A DNA stretch of 37,167 nucleotides from Lachnospiraceae bacterium UBA7182 (GTDB lineage: Bacteria; Bacillota; Clostridia; Lachnospirales; Lachnospiraceae): the NCBI GenBank assembly GCA_002491115.1, contig DKVI01000058.1, positions 1-37,167 of the forward strand, read 5' to 3'. Positions within the stretch are counted from its first letter, which is position 1. Each line of letters starts with the position of its first letter. Made by a program: the position numbers and the translations under genes. The notes under the pieces are model-generated. The model did not search any database. It was given only the letters and a program-made list of their open reading frames with translations, and was not told the origin of the DNA. Shown here one piece after another: positions 22,414 to 30,735 of the stretch.

Positions 22414-24006
22414 ATGGGGTTTACATTATTTTCTTTTGCAATTGTAACGGTTTTAGTTTTTGTTATTAGCTGGTGGCGGACACGCGATGAAGATGAAAAC
22501 ACAGCGGAAGGCTATTTTTTAGGAGGCAGAAGCCTGACGGGCGTCATTATCTTTGGTTCTCTGATGATGACGAACCTGTCAGCGGAGCAACTGGTGGGGC
22601 GAAACGGTCAGGGCTACACAGCCGGAATGACCGCCATGGGCTGGGAGTCCATGTGTCCGATCGCCCTGACATTAATGGCTGTATTTTTTGTACCCAAATA
22701 TCTGAAGCGCGGCATTACTACCATTCCGGAATTTCTGGAGGACCGTTTCGACCGGTCTACAAGAGTGCTGGTATCTTTTATTTTTCTGGTTGCCTATATT
22801 GTTACGATGCTGCCGCTGGTTCTCTATGCCGGTTCCGTGGCGATGGAGCGGATCTTCGACGTGACGGACATGGTGGGAGACCGCTTTCTGGCAATCACAA
22901 TTATGTGTGTTTTACTCGGCATTATCGGCGGTATTTATGCAATATTCGGAGGACTGAAAGCCGTTGCCGTTTCTGATACATTGAACGGTATAATTTTCAT
23001 TGCAGGCGCGGCTTTTCTGATCCCGGTGCTTGCCTTTATTGCCCTGGGCGACGGGAACATCGCAGAGGGTATCCGAACCTTCGCCACTGCCTCGCCGGAG
23101 CATTTGAATGCGATTCAGCCCGCCGACGCGCAGGCGCCCTACATTCCCTGGCCTATGATTATCGTCGGTTGCGGTATCAATCATGTTTCCTATTATTGCA
23201 CAAATCAATCCATCATGCAGCGGGTACTGGGTGCGGTCAATTTAAAAGAGGCGCAAAAAGGCGCGTTGCTGTCAGGACTGGTCCTGGTGTTCTGCCCTGT
23301 CTTTTTAGTGGCGCCCGGTATTATCCAGTTTATTCGGGACGGCGGTGTTCTTACGGATTTTGATATGGCTTATCCTACGCTGGTTAAAGATATTCTTCCT
23401 ACGCCGGTACTTGGATTTTTTGCGGCGGTTATGTTTGGCGCAATCCTTTCATCCTTCAATTCTGTACTGAACAGTTCCATGACGCTGTTTACGCTGGATA
23501 TTCTTCCCGCCATCTCCCGGAAAGAACGCAGCGCCCCAGAGAACATTGCCATCGCGAAGCGCTTCGGTATATTTCTGTGTCTGGCGTCCATATCCATAGC
23601 GCCTTTTCTCGTTTATCTCCCCGCCGGGATTTCTACCTTCTTAAATCAAATGTGGGGGTATTACGGCGTGCCGGTACTGGCAATTGCCATGATGGGGATG
23701 TTGAATCGGAATATTCCCGATTTTGCGCCTAAGTTGACGATTGCAGTACATATCATCGGTTATGGCCTGATGATGAACCTGCTTCCGTTCCACTTTCTGT
23801 ATTTTGAGACGGCGTCATTCGTCCTGGACCTTGTTCTTTTGTGGGCCTGCGCGAAGCTGAAACCCCGAAAGACTCCTTATGAGCTTAAGAATCTGGAGGT
23901 TGTGGATATGACCCCATGGAAATACCGCTGGCCGGTTATTATCGTCACATTTGCCGTTTTGATTGGAATGTATGCCTTGTTCTCTCCTTTGGGGCTGGGT
24001 GCCTGA
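22414..24006 (+). CDS. Sodium:solute symporter (SSS family), YidK/SglT-like
   Basis: The 530-aa membrane protein has about 13-14 hydrophobic segments across its length. It carries typical SSS features: the N-terminal AEGYFLGGRSLTGVIIFGSL, then LSAEQLVGRNGQGY, the unwound-helix region, the FLEDRFDRSTRVL loop and GAILSSFNSVLNSSMTLF. It would import a sugar or cyclitol with sodium ions, fitting the two dehydrogenases and isomerase upstream and the AraC regulator. It ends the cluster. An inverted repeat AGCAAACA/TGTTTGCT with a wide loop follows the stop codon. Confidence 0.9.
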   Translation: MGFTLFSFAIVTVLVFVISWWRTRDEDENTAEGYFLGGRSLTGVIIFGSLMMTNLSAEQLVGRNGQGYTAGMTAMGWESMCPIALTLMAVFFVPKYLKRGITTIPEFLEDRFDRSTRVLVSFIFLVAYIVTMLPLVLYAGSVAMERIFDVTDMVGDRFLAITIMCVLLGIIGGIYAIFGGLKAVAVSDTLNGIIFIAGAAFLIPVLAFIALGDGNIAEGIRTFATASPEHLNAIQPADAQAPYIPWPMIIVGCGINHVSYYCTNQSIMQRVLGAVNLKEAQKGALLSGLVLVFCPVFLVAPGIIQFIRDGGVLTDFDMAYPTLVKDILPTPVLGFFAAVMFGAILSSFNSVLNSSMTLFTLDILPAISRKERSAPENIAIAKRFGIFLCLASISIAPFLVYLPAGISTFLNQMWGYYGVPVLAIAMMGMLNRNIPDFAPKLTIAVHIIGYGLMMNLLPFHFLYFETASFVLDLVLLWACAKLKPRKTPYELKNLEVVDMTPWKYRWPVIIVTFAVLIGMYALFSPLGLGA

Positions 24007-24066
24007 GCAAACATTTTAGCCGGTGCTTTTGAATTGTGGTTAAAAAAATACTGTTTGCTGCTTTTT
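24006..24066 (+). terminator. Weak terminator-like inverted repeat after the symporter
   Basis: AGCAAACA (24006-24013) pairs with TGTTTGCT (24052-24059), with extra A-T pairing inside a wide loop, followed by GCTTTTTCT. The long loop makes this a weak candidate. Confidence 0.35.
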
Positions 24067-24072
24067 CTGATA

Positions 24073-24101
24073 TTGACATAAGTTTAACGAAAGTGTATAA
24101 T
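24073..24101 (+). promoter_or_regulatory. Consensus promoter of modA
   Basis: Perfect TTGACA (24073-24078), 17 nt spacer, perfect TATAAT (24096-24101), 55 nt before the modA start. Such a strong promoter implies control by a repressor under molybdate-replete conditions, but no clear operator was recognised. Confidence 0.85.
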
Positions 24102-24155
24102 GAAAACATGGTTATTTTGCTGAAAAAATAACGAATAAATATCAGGAGGATAAAT

Positions 24156-25067
24156 ATGAAAAGGAAACTGATTGCAGCAGTGCTTATGTCCGCGATGACC
24201 GTGTCGTTGATGGCAGGATGCGGCTCTAAGCCTGCAGAGGAAGGAACAGCCAGTCCGGCAGAAGAGGAAAGCACAGAGCAGGAAGCGCCGGAAGAGACGC
24301 CGGAAGCGGAAGCGCCGGAAGAAGAAGCGGCTCCCGCAGGGGAAGCGGTAACTCTGAATGTATTTGCAGCAGCGTCCATGACAGAGACGCTGGAAAAGAT
24401 TCAGGGGATGTATGCGGATGTGGCGCCGGATGTGACGCTGGTATTCAATTTTGATTCTTCGGGTACTTTAAAGACCCAGATTGAGGAGGGGGCTGACTGC
24501 GATCTGTTCATATCCGCGGCGCAGAAGCAGATGAACCAGCTGGATATCTCGGCGGACCCGGAAGTGAACGAGGACGGGCTGGATTTTGTACTGGAAGGAA
24601 GCCGGATCGATCTTCTGGAAAATAAAGTAGTGCTGGCAGTTCCGGACGGGAACCCGGCAGGGATAGAGACTTTCGCGGATCTTGGAACGGACAAGTTAAG
24701 CCTGCTGGCTCTGGGGAACGACGATGTTCCGGTGGGACAGTATTCCACGGAAATCCTTACGAACCTTAATCTGCTTTCTTCCCTGGAGAGCGCAGGTAAG
24801 ATTACCTACGGCTCCAACGTAAAGGAAGTTACCACCCAGGTGTCCGAGGCTACGGCGGACGCAGGTATCATCTATGCGACAGACGCTTTCTCCGCGGGAC
24901 TTACCGTAGTGGACCAGGCAGACGAGACACTCTGCAAACGGGTTGTCTATCCGGCGGCGGTATTAAAGACCGCTCAGAACCAGGAAGCGGCTGCGGCCTT
25001 TTTAGATTACCTTACAACAGACGACTGCACGGCAGTATTTGAAGAAGTGGGCTTTACAAGACCATAA
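24156..25067 (+). CDS. modA: Molybdate ABC transporter substrate-binding lipoprotein ModA
   Basis: The 303-aa protein has a lipoprotein signal with lipobox LMAGC (Cys 22), then an unstructured Glu/Ala/Pro-rich linker (about residues 24-62), then the ModA domain: LNVFAAASMTETLEKIQ, FNFDSSGTLKTQIEEGADCD, LFISAAQKQMNQL, NKVVLAVPDGNPAG and DAGIIYATDA. The Ser and Tyr residues in AAAS, DSSG and IIYATDA are the usual oxyanion ligands. It captures molybdate (possibly tungstate) outside the membrane for ModB/ModC. A terminator lies between it and modB, which probably raises the level of binding protein over transporter. Confidence 0.95.
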   Translation: MKRKLIAAVLMSAMTVSLMAGCGSKPAEEGTASPAEEESTEQEAPEETPEAEAPEEEAAPAGEAVTLNVFAAASMTETLEKIQGMYADVAPDVTLVFNFDSSGTLKTQIEEGADCDLFISAAQKQMNQLDISADPEVNEDGLDFVLEGSRIDLLENKVVLAVPDGNPAGIETFADLGTDKLSLLALGNDDVPVGQYSTEILTNLNLLSSLESAGKITYGSNVKEVTTQVSEATADAGIIYATDAFSAGLTVVDQADETLCKRVVYPAAVLKTAQNQEAAAAFLDYLTTDDCTAVFEEVGFTRP

Positions 25068-25082
25068 CAGATGACAGAAAAG

Positions 25083-25107
25083 AGGCTGCTTAAAAGGCAG
25101 CCTTTTT
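25083..25107 (+). terminator. Hairpin terminator between modA and modB
   Basis: AGGCTGC (25083-25089) pairs with GCAGCCT (25097-25103), loop of 7 nt, followed by TTTT. With no evident promoter in the short gap after it, read-through probably supplies modB and modC at lower level. Confidence 0.8.
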
Positions 25108-25133
25108 ATGTATCTTAAGAACAGGAGAGACGT

Positions 25134-25808
25134 ATGGACTGGTTTCCTTTGTATAATTCTTTAAGAATCGCGCTTATTTCCAGTGTAATCGTATTTTTTA
25201 CGGGTATTTTTGCGGCTTATTATATTGCGAAACTGCCCCGGTTTCTAAAAGGCGTGCTGGATGTGGTTCTTACGCTTCCGCTGGTGCTGCCTCCTACGGT
25301 GGTGGGGTATTTTCTCCTGCTGCTTTTTGGCCCGAGAAGGCCTTTCGGCGCCTGGTTTTTGTCCGTATTTGACACGAAACTGGTGATGACCTGGTATTCG
25401 GGGATTTTCGCCGCCACTGTGGTGGCGTTTCCTCTGATGTACAGGACGGCCAGGGGTGCTTTTGAAAGCTTTGATGAGACCCTTGCTTATTCGGGGCAGA
25501 CTCTCGGGCTTAACAACGCCTATATTTTCTGGCGCATACGGATGCCTGCCTGCCGTCAGGGTATCCTGGCGGGCGCGGTGCTTGCCTTTGCCCGGGCGCT
25601 GGGTGAATACGGCGCGACCAGCATGATTGCCGGATATACGCCGGGAAAGACGGCGACCATATCCACAACGGTGTATCAGCTCTGGCGTACGGATAACGAC
25701 GCGCTGGCTTTCCGGTGGGTTCTGGTCAATGTGGTGATCTCCGCCGTGGTGCTGCTTGCCGTCAATATGCTGGAAAGACGCGACCGGGCGTCGGGAAAGA
25801 GGGGATAA
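25134..25808 (+). CDS. modB: Molybdate ABC transporter permease ModB
   Basis: The 224-aa inner-membrane permease has about six hydrophobic segments (LYNSLRIALISSVIVFFTGI at the start) and the motif that contacts the ATPase, ALGEYGATSMIAGYTPGKTA, at about residues 155-175. The TLPLVLPPTVVGYFLLLLFG segment is typical of ModB. Length is normal (220-230 aa). It is 2 nt upstream of modC and translationally coupled. Confidence 0.95.
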   Translation: MDWFPLYNSLRIALISSVIVFFTGIFAAYYIAKLPRFLKGVLDVVLTLPLVLPPTVVGYFLLLLFGPRRPFGAWFLSVFDTKLVMTWYSGIFAATVVAFPLMYRTARGAFESFDETLAYSGQTLGLNNAYIFWRIRMPACRQGILAGAVLAFARALGEYGATSMIAGYTPGKTATISTTVYQLWRTDNDALAFRWVLVNVVISAVVLLAVNMLERRDRASGKRG

Positions 25809-25810
25809 GA

Positions 25811-26902
25811 ATGTCGCTGTATGTGGATATAAAAAAAGACCTGGGAAGCTTTGTGCTGGAGACGGCCTTTGAGGCGGACGGCGGTGTGACAGGCATCTTG
25901 GGGGCGTCCGGCTGCGGGAAGAGCATGACGCTTCGCTGTATCGCGGGGATTATGAAGCCGGATGAAGGGCGGATCGAGCTTGACGGAACCGTTTTCTTTG
26001 ACTCGGCAAAAAAGATTGACTTAAAGCCCCAGCAGCGCCATGTGGGGCTTTTGTTCCAGAATTACGCGCTGTTTCCCAACATGACCGTAAAACAAAATCT
26101 GATGACGGGTCTTCTGCCGTATGAAAAGGATAAGAAAAAAGCGGCGGCAGCCATAGAAGAGATGATGAAGCGGTTTTACCTGACGGGGCTTGAAAAGCAC
26201 AGACCGTCCCAGCTTTCCGGAGGACAACAGCAGCGGGTGGCGCTGGCGCGCATCCTTTTGTCAAAGCCCGGGATTTTGATGCTGGACGAACCTTTCTCCG
26301 CGCTGGACAGTTTCCTGAGGTGGAACCTGGAGATGGAGCTTACGCACATAATCCGGGAGTTTGAGGGCAGCACGCTCTTTGTATCCCACAGCCGGGAGGA
26401 AGTCTACCGTGTCTGCGACCGGGTATGTGTGATGGATAAAGGAAAGTCCAGCCCGGCCGTGCCGGTGAAGGAACTTTTTGAATCGCCCAGATCCAAAGCG
26501 GCGGCTCTTTTGTCCGGCTGCAAAAACTTTTCCGCCGCCCATATGGAGAAAGACGGATGCGTGTTCGCGGAAGACTGGGGCGTTTCCCTGGAGTGCAGAA
26601 AAGAAGCGCCGGAAGGCTTTTGCCATATCGGCGTGCGCAGCCATTATATGATGCTAATCCCTTCTGCAGATGTAAAGGACAGGAAAAACATGGTGTTGTG
26701 CGATCTGGTCGATATTGTGGAAGACGTTTTTTCCATCGTGGTTATGGCACGTCCGAAGGGAGCGAAGGAGGCGGCTTACGGGGCGGGGCTGCTCCGGGTG
26801 GAAGTGACAAAAGAAGCTTGGGAAGCGTTTTGCCAAAAAGAGCATCCTGACCGGGAAATCTGGGTCCGCATAGCGCCTGAAGACGTCATGCTTCTCGAAT
26901 AA
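25811..26902 (+). CDS. modC: Molybdate ABC transporter ATP-binding protein ModC
   Basis: The 363-aa protein has Walker A GASGCGKS (residues 31-38), Q-loop LLFQNYALFPNMTV, signature LSGGQQQRVALARIL, Walker B ILMLDEPFSALD and the switch His in LFVSHSREE. The C-terminal part (about 285-360) is a TOBE-like regulatory domain (VLCDLVDIVEDVFSIVV). It energises molybdate import through ModB. The frame is open further upstream inside modB, but ATG 25811 after GAGGGG, 2 nt past the modB stop, is the natural start. It is the last gene of the transporter set. Confidence 0.95.
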   Translation: MSLYVDIKKDLGSFVLETAFEADGGVTGILGASGCGKSMTLRCIAGIMKPDEGRIELDGTVFFDSAKKIDLKPQQRHVGLLFQNYALFPNMTVKQNLMTGLLPYEKDKKKAAAAIEEMMKRFYLTGLEKHRPSQLSGGQQQRVALARILLSKPGILMLDEPFSALDSFLRWNLEMELTHIIREFEGSTLFVSHSREEVYRVCDRVCVMDKGKSSPAVPVKELFESPRSKAAALLSGCKNFSAAHMEKDGCVFAEDWGVSLECRKEAPEGFCHIGVRSHYMMLIPSADVKDRKNMVLCDLVDIVEDVFSIVVMARPKGAKEAAYGAGLLRVEVTKEAWEAFCQKEHPDREIWVRIAPEDVMLLE

Positions 26903-27017
26903 AAGTAACAGCCGTTATTTATAATAAAATATAACAAAAGGCGAAGGGACGATTGCTTAAAATACAGCAAAAGAACGAAAAGTTTGTGTAAAAAATAACA
27001 AAAATCAGGTTTTGTTG

Positions 27018-27046
27018 TTGAAAATATATAATGAACGCTATATAAT
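27018..27046 (+). promoter_or_regulatory. Promoter of the double-HbpS/GlcG lipoprotein gene, with palindrome
   Basis: TTGAAA (27018-27023), 17 nt spacer, TATAAT (27041-27046). Directly downstream at 27048-27061 lies a perfect palindrome TATGTA-TC-TACATA covering the expected transcription start, a possible operator. Confidence 0.7.
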
Positions 27047-27089
27047 ATATGTATCTACATACAAAACGTAAAAATGGAGGTACGTTATT

Positions 27090-28187
27090 ATGAAAGCAAA
27101 AAAAGTTGCCGCACTGGTTCTGGCAGGTGTGATGACGGCGTCACTGGTGACAGGCTGCGGAGGCGGAGGCGGAAACGATGCGCCTGCGCAGGATCAGGAG
27201 CAGACAGAGGCTCCGGCTGAAACGGAAGCACCGGAACCTGCAGCGGACGAGGAAGCTCCGGCAGACACGGCAGAACCCGCCGAAGGAGCAGAGGACGCGC
27301 AGCCGGCAGAGGCCGAAAATGAGACGCCGGCAGCGGCAGAGTCTACCACTGTCAGAGGCGAACTTCTGGAAGCGGCAAAGATTATGGTTGCAGGCGCACA
27401 GAACAAAGCGGAAGAGATCCAGGTTCCTATGGTAATCAGCGTGATGGATATGGACGGTAACCTGGTGCTGCTTCACCGTATGGAAGGTTCCCTTTTAGCC
27501 AGCCTGGACATTTCGCAGAATAAAGCGTTTACGGCAGTTTCCTTAAAGATGCCCAGTTCTGATGTAAAAGAGCTGGCGCAGGAAGGCAATGAGCTGCAGG
27601 GAGTTGCAGTAAAGAATGCAGGCCGTATTGTAGAATTTGGCGGCGGGCTTCCGATTATGGATGCAGACGGCGTGCAGATCGGCGGTATCGGCGTATCCGG
27701 CGGCAGTGTTGCTGAGGACACATCCGTAGCACAGGCAGGTCTGGATGCTTATGCGGCGGCAGAAGCGCTTGAAGCGGCTTCCGGCGGAGAACTTCTGGAT
27801 ACGGCTATGAAGATGGTAGAGGCGGCAGAAGAGAAAGCAATCGAGATCAATGTGCCGATGGTTATTTCCGTGGTAGATATGGGCGGCAATCTGGTGCTGC
27901 TCCACCGTATGGAGAACTCTCTCCTGGCAAGTCTTGAGATCGCTCCGAATAAAGCGTTTACGGCTGTGGCGCTTAAGATGCCCAGCGCAGACGTGCAGGC
28001 ACTGGCACAGGAAGGCAGCGAACTGCAGGGAATCGCAGTACAGCATGCAGGCCGTATCGTAGAATTTGGCGGCGGCATCCCGCTTTATGATGCGGACGGC
28101 GTACAGATCGGCGCTATCGGTGTGTCCGGCGGAAGTGTTGCAGAAGATACATCAGTTGCAGAGGCAGGCCTGGCGGCGGCTCAATAA
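27090..28187 (+). CDS. Lipoprotein with two tandem GlcG/HbpS-type (DUF336) domains
   Basis: The 365-aa protein has a lipobox LVTGC (Cys 23), a long Ala/Glu/Pro linker (about 30-88), then two near-copies of one domain of about 130 residues, offset by 143 residues. Each has a helical start, VPMVISV-x-D-x-x-GNLVLLHRME, NKAFTAV, ELQG and EFGGG-x-P then a Ser/Gly-rich IGVSGGSVAEDTSVA end. This is the HbpS/GlcG fold, known in extracellular haem-binding proteins and in genes near oxidoreductases. Here it is anchored outside the cell, next to the molybdate transporter; ligand unknown. It has its own promoter and terminator, so it is a single-gene unit. Confidence 0.88.
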   Translation: MKAKKVAALVLAGVMTASLVTGCGGGGGNDAPAQDQEQTEAPAETEAPEPAADEEAPADTAEPAEGAEDAQPAEAENETPAAAESTTVRGELLEAAKIMVAGAQNKAEEIQVPMVISVMDMDGNLVLLHRMEGSLLASLDISQNKAFTAVSLKMPSSDVKELAQEGNELQGVAVKNAGRIVEFGGGLPIMDADGVQIGGIGVSGGSVAEDTSVAQAGLDAYAAAEALEAASGGELLDTAMKMVEAAEEKAIEINVPMVISVVDMGGNLVLLHRMENSLLASLEIAPNKAFTAVALKMPSADVQALAQEGSELQGIAVQHAGRIVEFGGGIPLYDADGVQIGAIGVSGGSVAEDTSVAEAGLAAAQ

Positions 28188-28211
28188 ACATTGACATAAA
28201 TTACGCAGGAT

Positions 28212-28243
28212 AAAAGGGCAGGCGGTTTTAAGCCTGCCCTTTT
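28212..28243 (+). terminator. Terminator after the double-HbpS lipoprotein gene
   Basis: AAAAGGGCAGGC (28212-28223) pairs perfectly with GCCTGCCCTTTT (28232-28243), loop of 8 nt. The nine-gene operon starts 20 nt later with no obvious separate promoter, so it may depend on read-through. Confidence 0.9.
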
Positions 28244-28262
28244 GTGATAAATGGAGGGTGGT

Positions 28263-30479
28263 ATGGAAAAAGAACATGGGTTTATCGGCAAACATTATTT
28301 AATGAAGCAGGCTTTTGGGCAGGAAGAACTGCATGAACGGGAAGCCGTCTGCACACGGGAAGATCCGCCGGGATGTATGGCGCACTGTCCGCTGCATATT
28401 GATATGCGGGCTGTCTGTGAACAGGCGGCGGCGGGCAGATTTTCCAAAGCGGCGGGGATCATACGGACAAAGACACCGTTTCTGAATCTGTTGTCCAAAA
28501 ACTGTGACGGAGCCTGCACAAAAAACTGTGTCATGTCCCGGCTGGGGGACGGCATCGCCCTGCAGGCACTGGAACGGGCCTGCGCATTGTACGGAGGCTC
28601 GGGGGCGGTCAGCCGTTTTATGATTCCGAAGAAAAATAAAAAAGCGGCCGTGTTCGGGGACGGGCTTTTTGCCCTGGCCTGCTGCTGGGAACTGGGGAAA
28701 AAAGGATATGAAGTCCTCTGGTATACGACGAATGCTTCTTTCAGGGACCCGTTGGCCGGATGGGGGCTTACAGACGAAGAGATACGGTCGGATCTGACGG
28801 CTTTGGAAGGTTTTCGGATCGAGATCAGGAAACAGGAAGCACTGAAACAGGAGGAAGCCAAAGGTTTTGCTTCAGAGATGGACGCGGCCTGCGTATCCCC
28901 GGAGCTTTCCTGGGAAAATCTGTGGGCGGGCGCATTTACGGCGGATCATTATAAGGAAGCGGTATTGATTCTTCAGGAGGCAAAATACGCATCCCTTCAG
29001 GCGGATCAGTATTTACAGGGGATTGTGCCGGACGGAAAACGTGAAGAGAACAAAGAAAGCCGTCTGCATGTCACGATGGACAATGTGCAGGGCAGCCAGG
29101 CGCTTACAGATGTAAGCCATGTAACAAAAGAAAGCGCTATGGAGGAAGCCGCGCGCTGTATCCAGTGCCAGTGTCTGGAGTGCGTTAAAGGATGCGTGTA
29201 TCTTCAGCATTATAAAAGAAATCCCAAAGGCGCGATCCGGGAGATTTACAATAACTTATCCATCGTTATGGGTAATCATATGGCCAACGGCATGATCAAC
29301 GCCTGTGACGAGTGCGGGCAGTGCAAAGCCGCGTGCCCCAATGGATTTGACTATCCGGATGTATGCCGGATCGCGAAACAGACCATGGTGGAGACGGAGA
29401 AAATGCCGCCCTCTGCCCATGAGTTTGCGCTGTTTGATCAGCAGTTTTCCAACGGAGAGGCTTTTCTTTCCAGGCCGCAGCCGGGATTTGATACATGCAA
29501 ATATATGTTTTTCCCGGGATGTCAGGCGTCGGCTGTCTCCCCGGCAACGGTGGAACTGGCCTATAAGGATCTGTGTACACGGCTTAAAGGCGGCGTGGGA
29601 CTGACACTTGGCTGCTGCGGTGCAATCTCCAAATGGGCGGCGAGGGAAGATCTTTTTAAAGTGTCCCTGGATCAGTTCGGCGCGTCCTGGGAACAGATGG
29701 GAAGACCGACCGTAATCTGCGCCTGCCCGACCTGTAAAAAGATACTGGAAGAACATACAGACGCGCAGACAGTCGGGATCTGGGAAGTCCTTCTTACGCT
29801 GGGCGTAAAGCCTGTGACGGATCAGGCCATCGCCATCCATGATTCCTGCGGCGCCAGAGGCGACGAAAAGATGCAGAAAGGCGTACGGGCATTCGCGGAG
29901 GCTTTAGGATGCCAGGTGCAGGACACTTCCTACTCCGGCGATCTGTCGCCCTGCTGCGGCTACGGCGGGCTGGTAAAATACGCGAATCCGGAAGTATCGA
30001 AAAAGAAAGCGGCTTTCGCGTCCGGGCGGGCGGACTGCCGGATTCTTACTTATTGTATGGCGTGCAGGGATCAGTTTACCCGGGCAGGCGCGGATACCTG
30101 CCATATACTGGAACTGGCTTATGGAGTAAAGCCCATGCCCACGCCGGACATATCCGGGCGCAGGATAAACCGTCTGAAATTAAAACAGCGTCTGCTATCT
30201 GAACTATGGAAGGAAGAATTTAAAATGGAAACAATGCTGCCGGTGACATACGCCGAAGGGGTAGAAGCACTGATGGACGAGCGCATGATCTTAAAAAGCG
30301 ACGTGGATGCGGTGCTCAAAGCTTACGAGACGTCCAAAGAGGCGGTCTTTGACCAGGAGAACGGATGGCTTGTGGCGAATGCAAGACTTGGAAACGTGAC
30401 CTTTTGGGTGAAGTTTATGGAAGGTGAGGAAACATACACCGTGTTTGGGGCGTACAGCCATCGGATGACAGTGGAATAG
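28263..30479 (+). CDS. Multi-domain Fe-S / dinucleotide-binding oxidoreductase with HdrB-like CCG domains
   Basis: The protein is 738 aa. In order: a GltD-like N-terminal Fe-S domain (about 25-110; CMAHCPLHIDMR, CDGACTKNC); a Rossmann-like loop (KKAAVFGDGLFALACCWELG, about 122-145) without the full FAD domain; a bicluster ferredoxin part (CIQCQCLECVKGC and CDECGQCKAACP, about 300-360); two HdrB/GlpC-type CCG domains (LGCCGAISKW; LSPCCGYGG, about 420-610); and a C-terminal extra domain of about 85 residues. I recall this architecture as the family named pyridine nucleotide-disulfide oxidoreductase/dicluster-binding protein. It probably moves electrons for the operon's unknown reaction. GGAGG at 28253-28257 favours ATG 28263 over 28251. 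Confidence 0.85.
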   Translation: MEKEHGFIGKHYLMKQAFGQEELHEREAVCTREDPPGCMAHCPLHIDMRAVCEQAAAGRFSKAAGIIRTKTPFLNLLSKNCDGACTKNCVMSRLGDGIALQALERACALYGGSGAVSRFMIPKKNKKAAVFGDGLFALACCWELGKKGYEVLWYTTNASFRDPLAGWGLTDEEIRSDLTALEGFRIEIRKQEALKQEEAKGFASEMDAACVSPELSWENLWAGAFTADHYKEAVLILQEAKYASLQADQYLQGIVPDGKREENKESRLHVTMDNVQGSQALTDVSHVTKESAMEEAARCIQCQCLECVKGCVYLQHYKRNPKGAIREIYNNLSIVMGNHMANGMINACDECGQCKAACPNGFDYPDVCRIAKQTMVETEKMPPSAHEFALFDQQFSNGEAFLSRPQPGFDTCKYMFFPGCQASAVSPATVELAYKDLCTRLKGGVGLTLGCCGAISKWAAREDLFKVSLDQFGASWEQMGRPTVICACPTCKKILEEHTDAQTVGIWEVLLTLGVKPVTDQAIAIHDSCGARGDEKMQKGVRAFAEALGCQVQDTSYSGDLSPCCGYGGLVKYANPEVSKKKAAFASGRADCRILTYCMACRDQFTRAGADTCHILELAYGVKPMPTPDISGRRINRLKLKQRLLSELWKEEFKMETMLPVTYAEGVEALMDERMILKSDVDAVLKAYETSKEAVFDQENGWLVANARLGNVTFWVKFMEGEETYTVFGAYSHRMTVE

Positions 30480-30491
30480 GAGGCGTTTAAA

Positions 30492-30710
30492 ATGGCAGAG
30501 AAAAATTATTATACGATAGATCCCATGGGGAAGCTGACCTGCGCGAAATGCCGGATTCCTCTGGAAAAAGGAAAAGCCACATTCGGATACCTGGGCAACG
30601 CGTTTCCGGTGGAACTTCCCGTATGTCCCCAATGCGGGTACATTTATGTGCCGGAAGATCTGGCGCTGGGTAAAGTGCTGACGGTGGAGCGAAGCCTGGA
30701 AGACAAATAG
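30492..30710 (+). CDS. Small CxxC redox / zinc-ribbon protein (DVU_1557-like)
   Basis: The 72-aa protein has two CxxC pairs (LTCAKCRIPLEKGK, about residues 17-20, and VCPQCGYIYVP, about 44-47), which form a rubredoxin- or zinc-ribbon-like knuckle binding one Fe or Zn. It probably acts as a small electron carrier or scaffold for the large Fe-S protein, whose gene ends 12 nt before. It has a clear AGGAGG site. The family name is recalled from gene order and size, not searched. Confidence 0.8.
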   Translation: MAEKNYYTIDPMGKLTCAKCRIPLEKGKATFGYLGNAFPVELPVCPQCGYIYVPEDLALGKVLTVERSLEDK

Positions 30711-30735
30711 AGAAAACAAAAGGGGGAATCATACT

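Noticed and set aside
24006..24155. Classical ModE operator before modA
   Set aside because: Searched by eye for a paired TATATA-type palindrome around the promoter; nothing convincing was found.
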